A stretch of 64,000 bases of DNA, from NCBI GenBank assembly GCA_023653785.1, contig JAMKCH010014158.1, positions 1 to 64,000 on the forward strand, given 5' to 3'. The notes under the pieces are model-generated. The model was not told where the DNA came from and did no database searches. It saw nothing but the letters and a program-made list of their open reading frames with translations. Below are positions 1 to 10,445 of this stretch, one piece after another (the stretch's first letter is position 1; every line of letters starts with the position of its first letter). This DNA is from Ophioderma brevispina. Its lineage: Eukaryota > Echinodermata > Ophiuroidea > Amphilepidida > Ophiodermatidae. A program made the translations under genes and the position numbers.

Positions 1-1215
1 TTTGTACAGTTTTTCTCAAAGTCAGTGACTGGTTGGGTCTGGCAGAGAAGATGAGAAAGAGGCGGAGGCTAGGATTTTGCAACCGATTACCAGGATACTC
101 TCATTCATAAGCTCATTGTTACGAAACTTCAAGGGCCACTCGATTGGACTTTGAAGTAGTAATGTGTTCAAACGCCTCAAGCTTGGCCGTTCTGGGAAGG
201 TTTCAACAACACCAGGAAGTAATTGACACACTCCCACTTAAAATAGCTTCGTATTAATTTACAGCTAAAAAGTTCTCTGCTGGCAATGAACTCCGCGGTT
301 GTTCTGACTATTTGTTATTATTTTTATCGTTGGCCGAAATAATTGAGGAAATCAGTGACTTTTAACGAAAGAAAACAAAACGAAACAGCAAAATCGCCCT
401 TTTTCGGGAGCTAACATTGATTCAAGGTTTTTTGGAGGGTCAATAAAAGATGTTATTATTTAGCCTAATTTACAAATATCCGGTTATTCCTGAGAAATCA
501 TGATATGTGACAATGATTAGGAAAATGCATTTTCAAGACATCTCAACCATACTTTTTGTGTCAGAAAAGTGTCCAAAGTGCCCAAAATACTTTGAAATTT
601 GGGGTCAAGTTGTTTATAACTGATTCAGGCGAGTAAGTTTCGCTGTATGGTCAAAACCATGTCATGATAGTGTATTTGACCCTGTGCACAATACCAATTG
701 AAAACTGGGTAATTGGAATGTGTCTGTGATTTAATGACAGGGTATGAATGTTCTCCAGCAGTAGCGCAGGTCTTTGAGCCAATCGATTGGATTTAAGCCG
801 ATTGAGATGAATAGGCGGTTTGACCAGTTTATCTTTTGAAGTAGTTGAGCAGTCAAACCACCTCCTTCTTTCTCATCTTCTCTGGGTCTGGGCCATTGTG
901 TATCGCAAGGCTAAAAAATAAGATTTTTTTGTCTGTAATGTAGGCAACAGGCACATATTACAAATCCTGCTAGACTGTATTTTTTTACCCCTTCATTGTG
1001 TGGTTTTGAGGGTTCAAATTTCTCATGTTCCCAATTCAATTACACAGTTAAAAAGTTGACTTCGATCACAGTTTTTAGTTACATGGAGCCTCTGTTCAAC
1101 CTACTTTGATATTTAAACTGTAATGCAGGTACATTGTTATTTCAAATTAAGGTGGCATCTACCCTCGAATGTTTTGTTGGATGAGCAAGGAATTCTGAGT
1201 TTACTCATTTCTGGA
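1..1215. other. Intergenic, no gene seen
   Basis: No open reading frame with recognisable protein features was found on either strand. The stretch is AT-rich unique-looking DNA. I see no clear tandem repeat or terminal inverted repeat here. Confidence 0.6.
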
Positions 1216-1217
1216 CG

Positions 1218-1700
1218 GGTCCAGATAGCCAACTGACGTCGGGCCGACCGTCGTCACGGTCGGCGGTCGGCAAACCAACGTCCAGCCGACGTTGGGAAAA
1301 CGGTGGGGAGGAATTGGTCGTTAGATGGTCGGCAAACCAACGTCAAGCCGAAGTTGGGAAAACAGTGGGGGAAATGGTCGTTTGATGGTCGGCAAACCAA
1401 ACATCAAAGCCCGACGTTGGGAAAAAAACGGTGGGGAATGGTCGTGGATGGTCGACAAGCCAAAGTGTGATCGGGGAGAAAGGAAGTTGGGAAAAAAGGG
1501 GGGGGAACTGGTGTTTTTTTGTCGGCAGGCAAACGTTGGGCCGATGTTGGCGGGAAAATGGTGGAGTGTGGTGTTTTCTTTTTATGGTTGGTTAAGCCAA
1601 CGTCGGGGTGAAGTTGGGAAATGGTGGGGGGAGGGGAGGGAAACTAGGTCGTTTTGTGTCGGCAGGCCAACGTGTGGCAATAAGTTGTCCAGCAGACTAG
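1218..1700. repeat. Degenerate CCAACGT/ACGTTGG tandem array
   Basis: A run of imperfect copies of a roughly 50-60 bp unit built around GTCGGCAAACCAACGTC and GACGTTGGGAAAACGGTGG. Each unit holds inverted half-sites (CCAACGT and ACGTTGG), so the array is rich in short palindromes. A long ORF crosses it (1325-1723), but its product is a low-complexity W/G/K-rich translation of the repeat and is not a credible protein. Related motif clusters occur at 2285-2475, 45455-45715 and 46190-46375. Confidence 0.8.
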
Positions 1701-2057
1701 AATTAGCTAAAATATCTAATTAGGCCTAATTAATAAAGGAAATTCGTAGGCCTCTAGCCAAAACGGACAGAGCTTTCAGCAAAAAAAATAGGGCCTATGC
1801 TTAGCAAAATTGTGCGTATAAATAAAACATATGGCATTTGTCAGTGACATACTTTTTGATTTTGTGCACGTTGTTTTCATTTCACCGTGATACAGGTATT
1901 CCTTGAGCTTTTCGGGGGTTTTTTTCACCTCGGCGAGCTCTGTGACGTATTTCGCCATTTTTATGAGTCTTTAATAGTCGTCACTTAGTGTGTCTTTTCT
2001 TTACTGTTGAAGCTTTTTACAATTGATATATTATAATATTGCCCTTTGATATCAAGC

Positions 2058-2132
2058 AGGACAAGTTAGCTCTTAATTGGATGTCTTCAGTCTTCTAATA
2101 CAAAGGTCCCTGGTTCGAATCCCCGTCAATGG
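2058..2132 (+). repeat. tRNA-like SINE head or tRNA pseudogene
   Basis: The stretch contains an A-box-like GTTAGCTCTTAATTGG (about 2064-2079) and a perfect Pol III B box, GGTTCGAATCC (2112-2122), about 35 bases apart. Between them CTTCTAA resembles the anticodon loop of tRNA-Arg(UCU). The acceptor arms do not pair well and there is an extra base in the D region, so I call it a SINE head or tRNA-derived pseudogene, not a functional tRNA. No tail or target duplication was found. Confidence 0.55.
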
Positions 2133-2284
2133 CTGTAAGTCGATTTTCAGTTACTATATTAATATACCTAAACATAGATAGGAACTATACTGGTGTATTA
2201 AGTGTGAAAACCCATATGGAATGTTCTTTTTTTATTCATGGAGCCCACTTAGTGATTTGTTAACATGGCAAAACATCGTTTTAT

Positions 2285-2475
2285 TATGGTTGGGATAACG
2301 TTGGCCCAATGCTGGCCAAACCCATTGGTTCCAACGTCAAAATACGACACATGTCCAAGTTGGGCCGACGGGGACAAAAGGCCGTTGGACCGACGTCACT
2401 TGTCGAGTTGGCCCACCATCGCGTGTGAATGTGGGCCAACATTGTCCCAACGTTGTAATGCTATCTGGGGTAGTA
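2285..2475. repeat. CCAACGTTGG-type motif cluster
   Basis: Dense repeats of TTGGCCCAA, CCAACGTC, GGGCCGACG and CCAACGTTG in both orientations. They match the style of the 1.2-1.7 kb array but are more degenerate and are separated from it by about 580 bases. The two clusters may be two parts of one element. Confidence 0.7.
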
Positions 2476-3497
2476 CAGGCCACTAACAGAACAGCGAATT
2501 CAAACGGCATCAACTTCCGGTGCTAGTCTTTGTCAAAGACTTAAGTAGGAGGGCGCTCTTACGCATATCGAACGGGTAACACAGACTTGACTAAAGATAG
2601 GACTGGTCACGAATATTATATAGTAAATTGAGCGTTATTTGAAATTACACTGTTTTGCACAAGGTTAATCCACTAGCTTCGACGGATTTTGACATTAATC
2701 ATGTTTCCTAAATTTTATCATGATATTACTAAGATATTTTGAAGAAAGGTTTAAGAGATAATTTATTAATGTTAGGGAGACTGAGGGGACTGCCATAGTA
2801 ACTGTAGTTAACAGTTCCCAAAATACCGTTTTGACATCCCCAATGCCCAATCGAGCAGACCGTGTCATACCCCCCCCCTTGTAATCTAATTCTCGCTACT
2901 TTCAGCTCTATTTTACGTTTTATTTGGTGAAAATCGGACATTTTATTTCCGATGCTCAGTTTTGATCAAAGTGCATTGACCACGCAAGTAAATAATATTT
3001 CTTCTGTTTCTGATTTTTTTTCGAAGCAGCTGGATTTACTTGTTATCTTTATTTTTGTCAAAGGCAGTTGATATTTAGAAAATGCCAAAAATAAATTAAT
3101 TTTGACTAATTATGTGGTTTAGATAAATTGACATTTCAAATCAAAACTGCAAAACATTTAAAATAAAATAAGTGTTTCTAGAATAATTAATGCCTATACT
3201 TTTTTTGCAATTTTTTCGGCAACTTTATAAATTTGCCCCCCCCCCAAAAAAAATTGGCACTTCTGAATGGTGTATTGTATATGACCACCAAAATTGACAC
3301 CCACAAATGTAGGTTTTATAATGCTCTGCAACTTAATGGGAGGGATTTTTGTTATCTGTCTTACTTTTTGCTTTATAAGCCTTCAAAAGTCAACTCCAGC
3401 AAGAAAAAATGATTTTGTGTGTGGCATGAATGTATACTGAATGTATATGCACACACCATCTCTACCTTTTATGAGCTAGCGTTAATGGTTTGCTTAA

Positions 3498-3845
3498 AGG
3501 TGCAACGAGAGATTTCAAATAAAAGGTGGCCCGAGAAAATGTGAAAATCTGATTTTGGCTCTGGTTGTGAAAGCTTTATATCAAAATATCCCCATCGTAA
3601 TAATAAGCTGAGAACTGTTTTGTGGTACAAAAATTTTGAAATTTGAAGTTCGTATAGGGCAAAGTACCGGAAATTCAGCCTATGTTTTTTATTGAATTAT
3701 AAAGTCATAAATACCAAATCAACCTTTTGTTCTTTTCAAGTATTTCTGTAAAATAAAAGGTAGGGTATCTATTGTGCATCTATATATATGAATCACTACC
3801 ATATCACAGAAACTATGGGATGACTTAAAATCTCTCGTTGCACCT
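3498..3845. mobile_element. TTAA-flanked MITE, family A, copy 1
   Basis: A 348-bp element with near-perfect terminal inverted repeats: AGGTGCAACGAGAGATTTCA at the left end and its complement at the right (ATCTCTCGTTGCACCT). TTAA flanks both ends (3494-3497 and 3846-3849), the target duplication expected of piggyBac- or Kolobok-type cut-and-paste transposases. There is no coding capacity, so it is non-autonomous. Three more copies lie at 12240, 16022 and 19140. Confidence 0.88.
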
Positions 3846-4124
3846 TTAAAATGAGCTGTCTCATGATAACATTTGAATTATTATTAAAGAAGGATCCCAA
3901 AAGAGGAAAATGTCTTTTTCCGGCTAGCATGAAGAAATGAATACAAAGTGTATGTCGATTTTCAACCAGTGATTAAGATGTTGCAAAGGGTATTTTTTTG
4001 AGAAAAAGAAATTCTAGTTAATAGACTGTATGAAGAAGGAGGGGCCAATGGTGCATTATTGCAAGTTGAACTCAAATACATTTGCGATCACGTAATTATA
4101 CATTAGTAAAATTCAAAGTATTAA

Positions 4125-4450
4125 AGGTCGTGTTCCAGCGTCTTTGAGACCCCCTGATACCCGGAAAGTAGTATCGATTTTTGTATCAGATGAAAGGCGG
4201 TATTTTTCTCATTGTCGTCCTGAAATTTGAGCCTCAAATCCATTTCATTCAGATTAAAGAAAGAACAGCGTTGAGTGGTTAACCATCAATATTAGCACAG
4301 TATGAATAGGGCTGTGCAAACATGCATTATTGCGTTACCATCAAACCGCAAGTTGGTTTCCAGGGGTACTTGATGGGGGTGTATGCAGGCAAGTGCCAGG
4401 CTATCCTATCAAGTAGAGAACCCAATACACATAAATCGGAACAAGCACCT
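4125..4450. mobile_element. TTAA-flanked MITE, family B, copy 1
   Basis: A 326-bp element between TTAA sites (4121-4124, 4451-4454). Its right terminus is ATCGGAACAAGCACCT; the left end, AGGTCGTGTTCC, is its mutated complement. The interior carries GTTAACCATCAATATTAGC and CCTCAAATCCATTTCATT, shared with the copies at 9198 and 33308. The first bases (AGGTGC) are shared with family A, which suggests related transposases. Confidence 0.87.
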
Positions 4451-4756
4451 TTAAGGGATAAGCAGCGATAATGCAAGAGATTAAAAAAATTGGAAATGGC
4501 CATTTTTCTGCTTAAAATCAAAGATTAGTATGTTTTCCATAAACTATATGATGTTGGACAAACACAACAAAAGTTGGAAAAAAAAAAGTATTTGAGGACT
4601 TTGTTCACACACTGGTTTTCAACAGTACAGAACAAATAAAGATCAATAATGTGTTTGTTTTGAGGTAAAACTGTATTATAGCGTCATGGTGCACAATATT
4701 ACACTGTATTAAATCTGGGGATTCACAGTGAAGGCTTTTTAGTAGGTGTTTCATAT

Positions 4757-4875
4757 AACAGTTCCCTGGATGAAAATGAGGTATACAATTGATTCCGTCA
4801 TGCTTTGCATGACGTTATGCAGATTGCTTGACGGAAGAATAGCAAACCTCATTTAATTTGCATCCATGGGACTTC
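4757..4875. repeat. Short foldback around TGACG core
   Basis: Imperfect inverted arms: CCCTGGATGAAAATGAGGT on the left and ACCTCATTTAATTTGCATCC on the right. Inner arms TTCCGTCA and TGACGGAA flank a roughly 25-base loop. It looks like a small MITE relic. No target duplication was found. Confidence 0.5.
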
Positions 4876-5247
4876 TATGGGAAACGTCTACTTATCTACC
4901 AGCATTTTGATCTCAAGTCAGGATTTTTATGTGCCAAGTATAGATGAAATTACAGAATCAGTCAGATAAAAAGTACTGCCTGTTTTTAAGACACAGTTTA
5001 AAGCCAACCACCTTGCAGGTTCATGCTAGCCCACCCATGCTAGTAACAAAAAATACCAACAAAGGAGTTTTATGATTTTTTCAATGTTTCAGATCACCAG
5101 CAAACGCTCTTATCCTTTAAGATAAAATGGGCTGCGTAAAAACGATAATAATTCAAGACTTTCTACAATGACTGCTTGGTTCACTGATATCCACACAAGT
5201 ACGGTCCTTGTGGCGTAATGCAATAAATCTATGCTGCGCAAGTGAGA

Positions 5248-5392
5248 TGGACTGGATTCAAGTCTGTGCAGTTTGAGTGACTGGTTTCAAGTCTGTGTAG
5301 TCTGAGGACTGGGTTCAAGTCTGCAGTTTGAAGGACTGGGTTCAAGTCTGTGCAGTTTTAGGAACTGCATGTGGGTTCAAGTCTGTGGAGTT
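5248..5392 (+). repeat. 28-bp minisatellite (GGGTTCAAGTCTGTGCAG)
   Basis: About five imperfect head-to-tail copies of a 27-32 base unit with core GGACTGGGTTCAAGTCTGTG. No ORF runs through all copies. Unit lengths differ by small indels. Confidence 0.8.
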
Positions 5393-6559
5393 TGTCTCTA
5401 ATCTAACTAATTTAATGCATGCTAGCTAGTTCAAGTCTTTATAATTATAATTATACTTTAATACATTTATAACAGAATCATATATAGTGTCTCACCAAGA
5501 AACTCCCTCTGGTGTTTTGTGGAATTCTGCTTTGCCAGAGTACCAGTCCAGATCCAGAGATCCAGAACTTATTTTTCAGTTTAAAGATTCCATATTGAGA
5601 AGCAGCTTTCTGTTTTGAAGACTAGCAGTATATATATCTGCACTTGGTGTAGTTTCCCACTAGCTGGTTGTGTGGGTCCCCACTGGCTCGGAAGAAGTTA
5701 CGGATTTTAATTCTGCACAAAGTTGTTAGGTCAAAGCTTGCCCAGCAACATTCTGGCACGATGTTTGTTTGTCTTTCTTCCTTTTCGAATAAATGATGAA
5801 AAACATGGACAAAGTTAATTGAACACGCACTATAGAAGCTCAAGATTTATTTATTTGCGAATGAGGATAAGTATTTTGCGCTTACGTCATTAAAAAAAGA
5901 CTTTGTCTAAATCGGAGAGGTGGTAACACCCGAGTCTTTTCAACCGGGAGACAATATAACAATGGTCCTCCACTCCCATATAAAAAGGAATCTGAAGTTT
6001 TTTTCTACACCGCATACCGGGCGGGTAATTGAATATCTTTAGCTCCAATGTTTGCTGAAGTCTAGCGTATCTATTGGTCACTGATATTGGGGGAAATAAA
6101 TTGAAGTGACATTTTATTCATTTTCAAGAAAATGTGCAAGTTTTATTTGGGGCAACAGACGGTTATATGATTTTGATAATTTATTATGAATTTACACTTG
6201 GTTTGCCCTCCTCCCCTGATGGGGATTACGAAAACAACAGCAAAGAAGAACATGCCCCACCGTCTAATAATTAGATTCTATTTTTAACTTCTTCCCTCAG
6301 ATGTGTGACTATATGTAGATGTGCGTGCTAAGTTGTGCTACAAGTCTGTCAACATTGCAGCTGATATGGCGATCTGGTGAGAGTTACATGTAATTACAAC
6401 CTAGCCTTCCTAGCTTGGGGCATAACCTTAGATTTGCTTCCTAGCTCTTTCATAAAAGACAGACAAACAGAAAGAAAAAACAAAACCATTGAACAAACAA
6501 GTAGCAAAAGAGAAAAAGACTATACATGTATTAAAGAAACGTTTTATTATGGTTATATC

Positions 6560-6630
6560 CATGGTCCGATCGCTAATAGCCTTGCCTCCGGGGATTCAGA
6601 TTTTACTGGAAGTGGTCAAAATTTTGGTAT
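6560..6630 (-). repeat. Partial inverted copy of the 44.7-kb MITE (family C)
   Basis: The reverse complement of CATGG...CTAATAGCC...GGGATTCAGATTTTAC...AGTGGTCAA matches the interior of the short TTAA element at 44657-44773. A downstream CCCTTTAATG at about 6896 may be its original end. The true limits are unclear because the left terminus is not recognisable. Confidence 0.45.
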
Positions 6631-7631
6631 CAGAAGAAAGCTACTATTTTTCTCATTTACCCTGTGAAATCTTAGGGCTAAAGGATGTTTGGTTTGGATG
6701 TTATGAGCGAAAATATGCCCCCATTTGATTCGACCAATGTTATTTTACAACAGAAAACTCTATGGGATTACAAAATCACGCTCAATTCAAAATGGGTTGA
6801 AATATCAAAAAAAAAAATTACAGATAGGGTTTTTGGTGAAGGCCATTCTATCAAGATTATCAAGATGAAAAACTTAAAGACTTAAATCTGGCCATCCCTT
6901 TAATGCGAAAGAAAACTCCAACAACAGAGGCACGCAGTAGTAGTGCCTGGAGAAAAAAAACCTACCTTCCTCACCATAACAGATGTACTTCTTCTTAATG
7001 CCCCAACATTTTGTCTACAACCCCCCCCTTTTCACTTTTTGTGAAAATAGATACATGTAGGAATTGCCATTTACAGTGTAAGGTCTGGTTTAATTGTCCA
7101 GTGTCTGGTGTAAACGAAATGGTTATTAACAATTTGCAATAACTTTTGTGTGGCACACTTCAATGAAACCAAACTTGGTCCCAATGTAATTAATAAGAAC
7201 TCATGCCAATCTTGGTACCCGGAGCATGCATGTTTTGGATTAAGGGTTAAATTTGAAACACGATTGAATGATAAAAATATCTATATATATATGCCACTGT
7301 GTTTGTCTTTTTTATATATTCGATGACAATCCCTCTTTTACCAATGGTCAAAGGTCAAAATATGGTTAAACTTGAAACACATTTTAAAATGAGAGAATCA
7401 GATATACCTTTACCATCATGTTTATATCTTAAACATTGAAGTGTATCTAATGCATAATGCACCATACCCTTGTGTCCGTAAATGTGATAGTATGGTGTTT
7501 TATAAGATTGACTCAGATACCAGAAAGAAATACATTTCAAACAATAAAAAGGTGAAAATAAAAAAAATAACCTTTTTAAAAACAATGGTTCTTGCCTGTT
7601 TGATCTACAGTTATTAGGGATGGCAATATTT

Positions 7632-7826
7632 AGAGAATGAAGGTATGATTTTGGGAACCGGTACTCTCTTTACGACGAATTGAAACCAAGGCGATACCAT
7701 TATTTTAAGTGGAAGAACGAGGCCGGAGGCCGAGTTCTTCCACGCAAAAATAATGGTGTCGCCAGTTTCAATTCGTCGTAAAGAGAGTACCGGTTCCCAA
7801 AATCATACCTTTATTCTCATTCTTAA
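7632..7826. repeat. Near-perfect ~190-bp foldback palindrome
   Basis: Two arms of about 90 bases, containing GGTATGATTTTGGGAACCGG, GTACTCTCTTTACGACGAAT and GGAAGAAC, are inverted around a centre near 7725 (GAGGCCGGAGGCCGAG). Mismatches are few. The structure would form a long hairpin and has no coding content, so a foldback-type MITE is the simplest reading. No clear target duplication was seen. Confidence 0.85.
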
Positions 7827-8021
7827 ACAGCTTTATCATTCATGATGCTTTACAGCTTAAATACAACAAGAAAGGACTGCCACCACCCAATGGCAACAAT
7901 CGAACAACCCGTTGAACGCAACGATAATACGCAATGTTGGCAGGCGGGCGCGCACGTAGCAAAACACGGTATGATGCGAGCGCTTCAACCTAAAAATAAC
8001 GTCAATACGCGTCGCATACAA

Positions 8022-8051
8022 CCTGGGTTCAATTGTCGAATTGAACCCGGG
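8022..8051. repeat. 13-bp-arm hairpin
   Basis: CCTGGGTTCAATT and AATTGAACCCGGG are inverted around a GTCG loop with one mismatch. Its role is unknown. The sequence from 7821 to 8100 also has inverted ends (ATTCTTAAACAGCT and AGCTGTTTTTAAAAGAAT), so this may be the core of a larger decayed palindrome. Confidence 0.6.
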
Positions 8052-8124
8052 CATCAGCTAATGAATTTGCTTATATTTTCACAGCTGTTTTTAAAAGAAT
8101 AAATGGTTGAGAGGTGTATTGAAG

Positions 8125-8289
8125 CAGGCCTGGAAAAAATGTGGAAATCAGGAATCTCCTTCCAGGGAAATTTGGTCATTAGGAGAAAAATTGGATAAAG
8201 AAATACATAAGAAATGGTTGGAAATCCTTAATAATTGGTGGGAAATTTTGTCCTGCTTCCTGGGAAATTAACATTTTTTCCAGGCCAGG
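8125..8289. mobile_element. hAT-like MITE with intact target duplication
   Basis: A 165-bp element starting CAGGCCTGGAAAAAATGT and ending ACATTTTTTCCAGGCCAGG. It is flanked by an identical direct repeat TATTGAAG (8117-8124 and 8290-8297). An 8-bp duplication and CAGG...CCAGG ends are typical of hAT elements. It is non-coding and was probably moved in trans. The intact duplication indicates a fairly recent insertion. Confidence 0.9.
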
Positions 8290-8373
8290 TATTGAAGCAT
8301 GTAGAAAATCAACTAAATGTTTAAACAGATATATTTTTAACGGTAAAAACCTTCATCTCACGCCTGAACTTAA

Positions 8374-9193
8374 CACTTAAGTGGACCAAGGGGTTTTACT
8401 CCCGTTGGTGCCCCAAGGGGGGGGTTCCATGGGGACCCCCCCAAGGAAACCACTTTCCCGAGGGAATTTGCACGAAATTTATAACACATGTGAAGGGTCA
8501 TACGAACCAACCCCAATCAGCAACAAAAAATGAATTTGTTATTTGGCTGCAAATTAGGGGCCAAAACATGGTTTTAAAAATCACGCGAAAATTGGGAAAG
8601 AAAAAAAGACGGTTAAATTTTACAAATGAGCCTTGCGGCTTACACCAAACAATTTTGAAAACTTATTTTATGTTGATATCTATTTAGAAGACCCAATACA
8701 TTATTTAACACAAAAACTAGGCAGTTTTAGGGAATCCTTGTATTTTTTACGGGTGTTGCAAAATACACGTATTTCCCTAGAGTTTGTACAGACAACGGTT
8801 GGCAACATCCATGATGAAAAGGGTTTGTTTTCAGCACATTAAAGGTTAATTTTTTTGATGTTAATAATAATTGTTTACTACATGTAGGGGTGAACTTATA
8901 TCAGCAAAAAAAAAATTGCTTTGGGTCTTGGTTTCTTATTCTATTTTTAAAAATATTCTGAAATGACTCCGGTAGTGCCCAAGGGGGGGGTCATGGGGGG
9001 GGGGAAAAACCCCCACAATAACTCATAACGGGCTTGGCCGATTTTAATATTTGCTATGAAAGGAAGCGCATTTAAAAGTCAGGACAATTTACAAAAAAAA
9101 TATTCGGCGCAAAAATCCCACGCGATAAGCGGCCAGCGCGGAAAACAAAATTTTGGGGGTCCCTAGGAGGAACCCCCCCTTGGTCCTTAAGTG
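8374..9193. mobile_element. 820-bp TTAA-flanked TIR element
   Basis: Left terminus CACTTAAGTGGACCAAGGGG and right terminus CCCCTTGGTCCTTAAGTG are inverted repeats (one extra base on the left). Both ends touch TTAA (8370-8373, 9194-9197), as in piggyBac-like insertions. The G-run interior (around 8405 and 8980-9015) and short ORFs show no transposase. The right TTAA is also the left TTAA of the adjoining family B MITE. Confidence 0.85.
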
Positions 9194-9197
9194 TTAA

Positions 9198-9534
9198 GGT
9201 GCGTGTTCCGATCGGCTTTGAGACCCTTGCTTGATTTACCCGGAATAGCATTCAATTTTGATATCAGATGAAAGGCCATATTTTTGTCATTATCGTCCTG
9301 AAATTTGAGCCTCAAATCCATTTCATTCCCAAGATATAAACAAAAAACCGCCATTTTAATGGTTAACCATCAATATTAGCACAGTGTTTGCATAGGGCTT
9401 TGCAATATGCATTATTGCTTCTCCCATCAAAACTGCAAGTTTGTTTCCCCTGGTTCTTGATGGGGCATATGTGCAAGTGCCAGACTCTCATATCAAGTAG
9501 AGAACACAACAGACATAAATCGGAACAAGCACCT
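9198..9534. mobile_element. TTAA-flanked MITE, family B, copy 2
   Basis: It ends in ATCGGAACAAGCACCT followed by TTAA (9535-9538) and begins GGTGCGTGTTCCGATC after the TTAA at 9194. The interior matches copy 1 over its whole length, including GTTAACCATCAATATTAGC. It abuts the 820-bp element with a single shared TTAA. Confidence 0.87.
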
Positions 9535-9954
9535 TTAAGGAAAAAATTATCTTTGAATCAATGGTCAGGTGAGTTTACCTTCAGATGTTTACATTTCACC
9601 TACATGCATCTTTTCAGGATCATCTGAACTGTTATAAAATTGAATCATCTCTCCAAGGAATGTGTACATTTTCATATTTTTGTTCATAAATGGACATAAA
9701 TTACAGAAAATTGGCCTGCGGAATGCTGTGATGCAAGCATTTGTTCATAACACCAAAATACAACATCTGAATCAACTGATTTTTTTCTAAAGAAGTTTTT
9801 AAGGTTGCGAACCATAGATAGCTCTCAGCCAAATATTTATTTAAAATATGGGCTTTCATTTTCTTTCTTTCTCTTTACTTGCTCCTGTAGTTGTGCTCAA
9901 TGCATCTACCACTCACCCTATGAATTCCTTGCATGTGTTGTACCCTCTCTACAG

Positions 9955-10058
9955 ATACTCCGTGTGATTCCAAATGAAGACTCCAACTGCCATCCTTCTT
10001 TTAGATGTAATGATACCAGAAGACAAAGGTATTTCAGTGCAACAAGAAGAGTACATTG
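9955..10058 (+). other. Candidate upstream exon or uORF of the zinc-finger gene
   Basis: A pyrimidine-rich acceptor (CCTCTCTACAG, ending 9954) precedes the stretch, and a good donor (TTG/GTAAATGG, GT at 10059) follows. Within it an ATG at 9974 opens a short frame (MKTPTAILLLDV...). A second strong acceptor, TTTTTCTTTGTCAG, ends at 10403, just before the zinc-finger ORF. Joining this exon to 10404 meets a stop before the main ATG in every tested phase, so it would be 5' UTR or a uORF. The splice signals are seen; the exon itself is inference. Confidence 0.35.
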
Positions 10059-10445
10059 GTAAATGGTGTGAACACAAGTCAAAAATCAGGCAAATGAAAT
10101 TATAAATGTATAATTATGTAAAAAGTGTTTATCATTATGTGTTAATGAACTTCAATATCTAATCAATTATAGTGGGCAACTGAAAGCTTTAAATGCAGTA
10201 CTCATCTTTAATGTGGATAAATGTTCAGTGTGGAATTTTTTATGTACATTTTGCTCAGTTTGAGATTTAAGTGGTGAAAGTATTTTTTTATCGGGGAGTG
10301 CAATTATCAATTTCTTTTGGTCATACATTATATATGCAACTATTTTCTGACAGGTAGATTTGAACAATTCCTGTTGTCGTTTGAAGTACTTTTTCTTTGT
10401 CAGATCACATTTCTTATCCTAGATATGAAAAACTAACTTTGTGTA

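Noticed and set aside
1325..1723. 132-codon ORF across the CCAACGT array
   Set aside because: The product is a low-complexity W/G/K-rich translation of a tandem repeat with no domain. It is open only because of the repeat.
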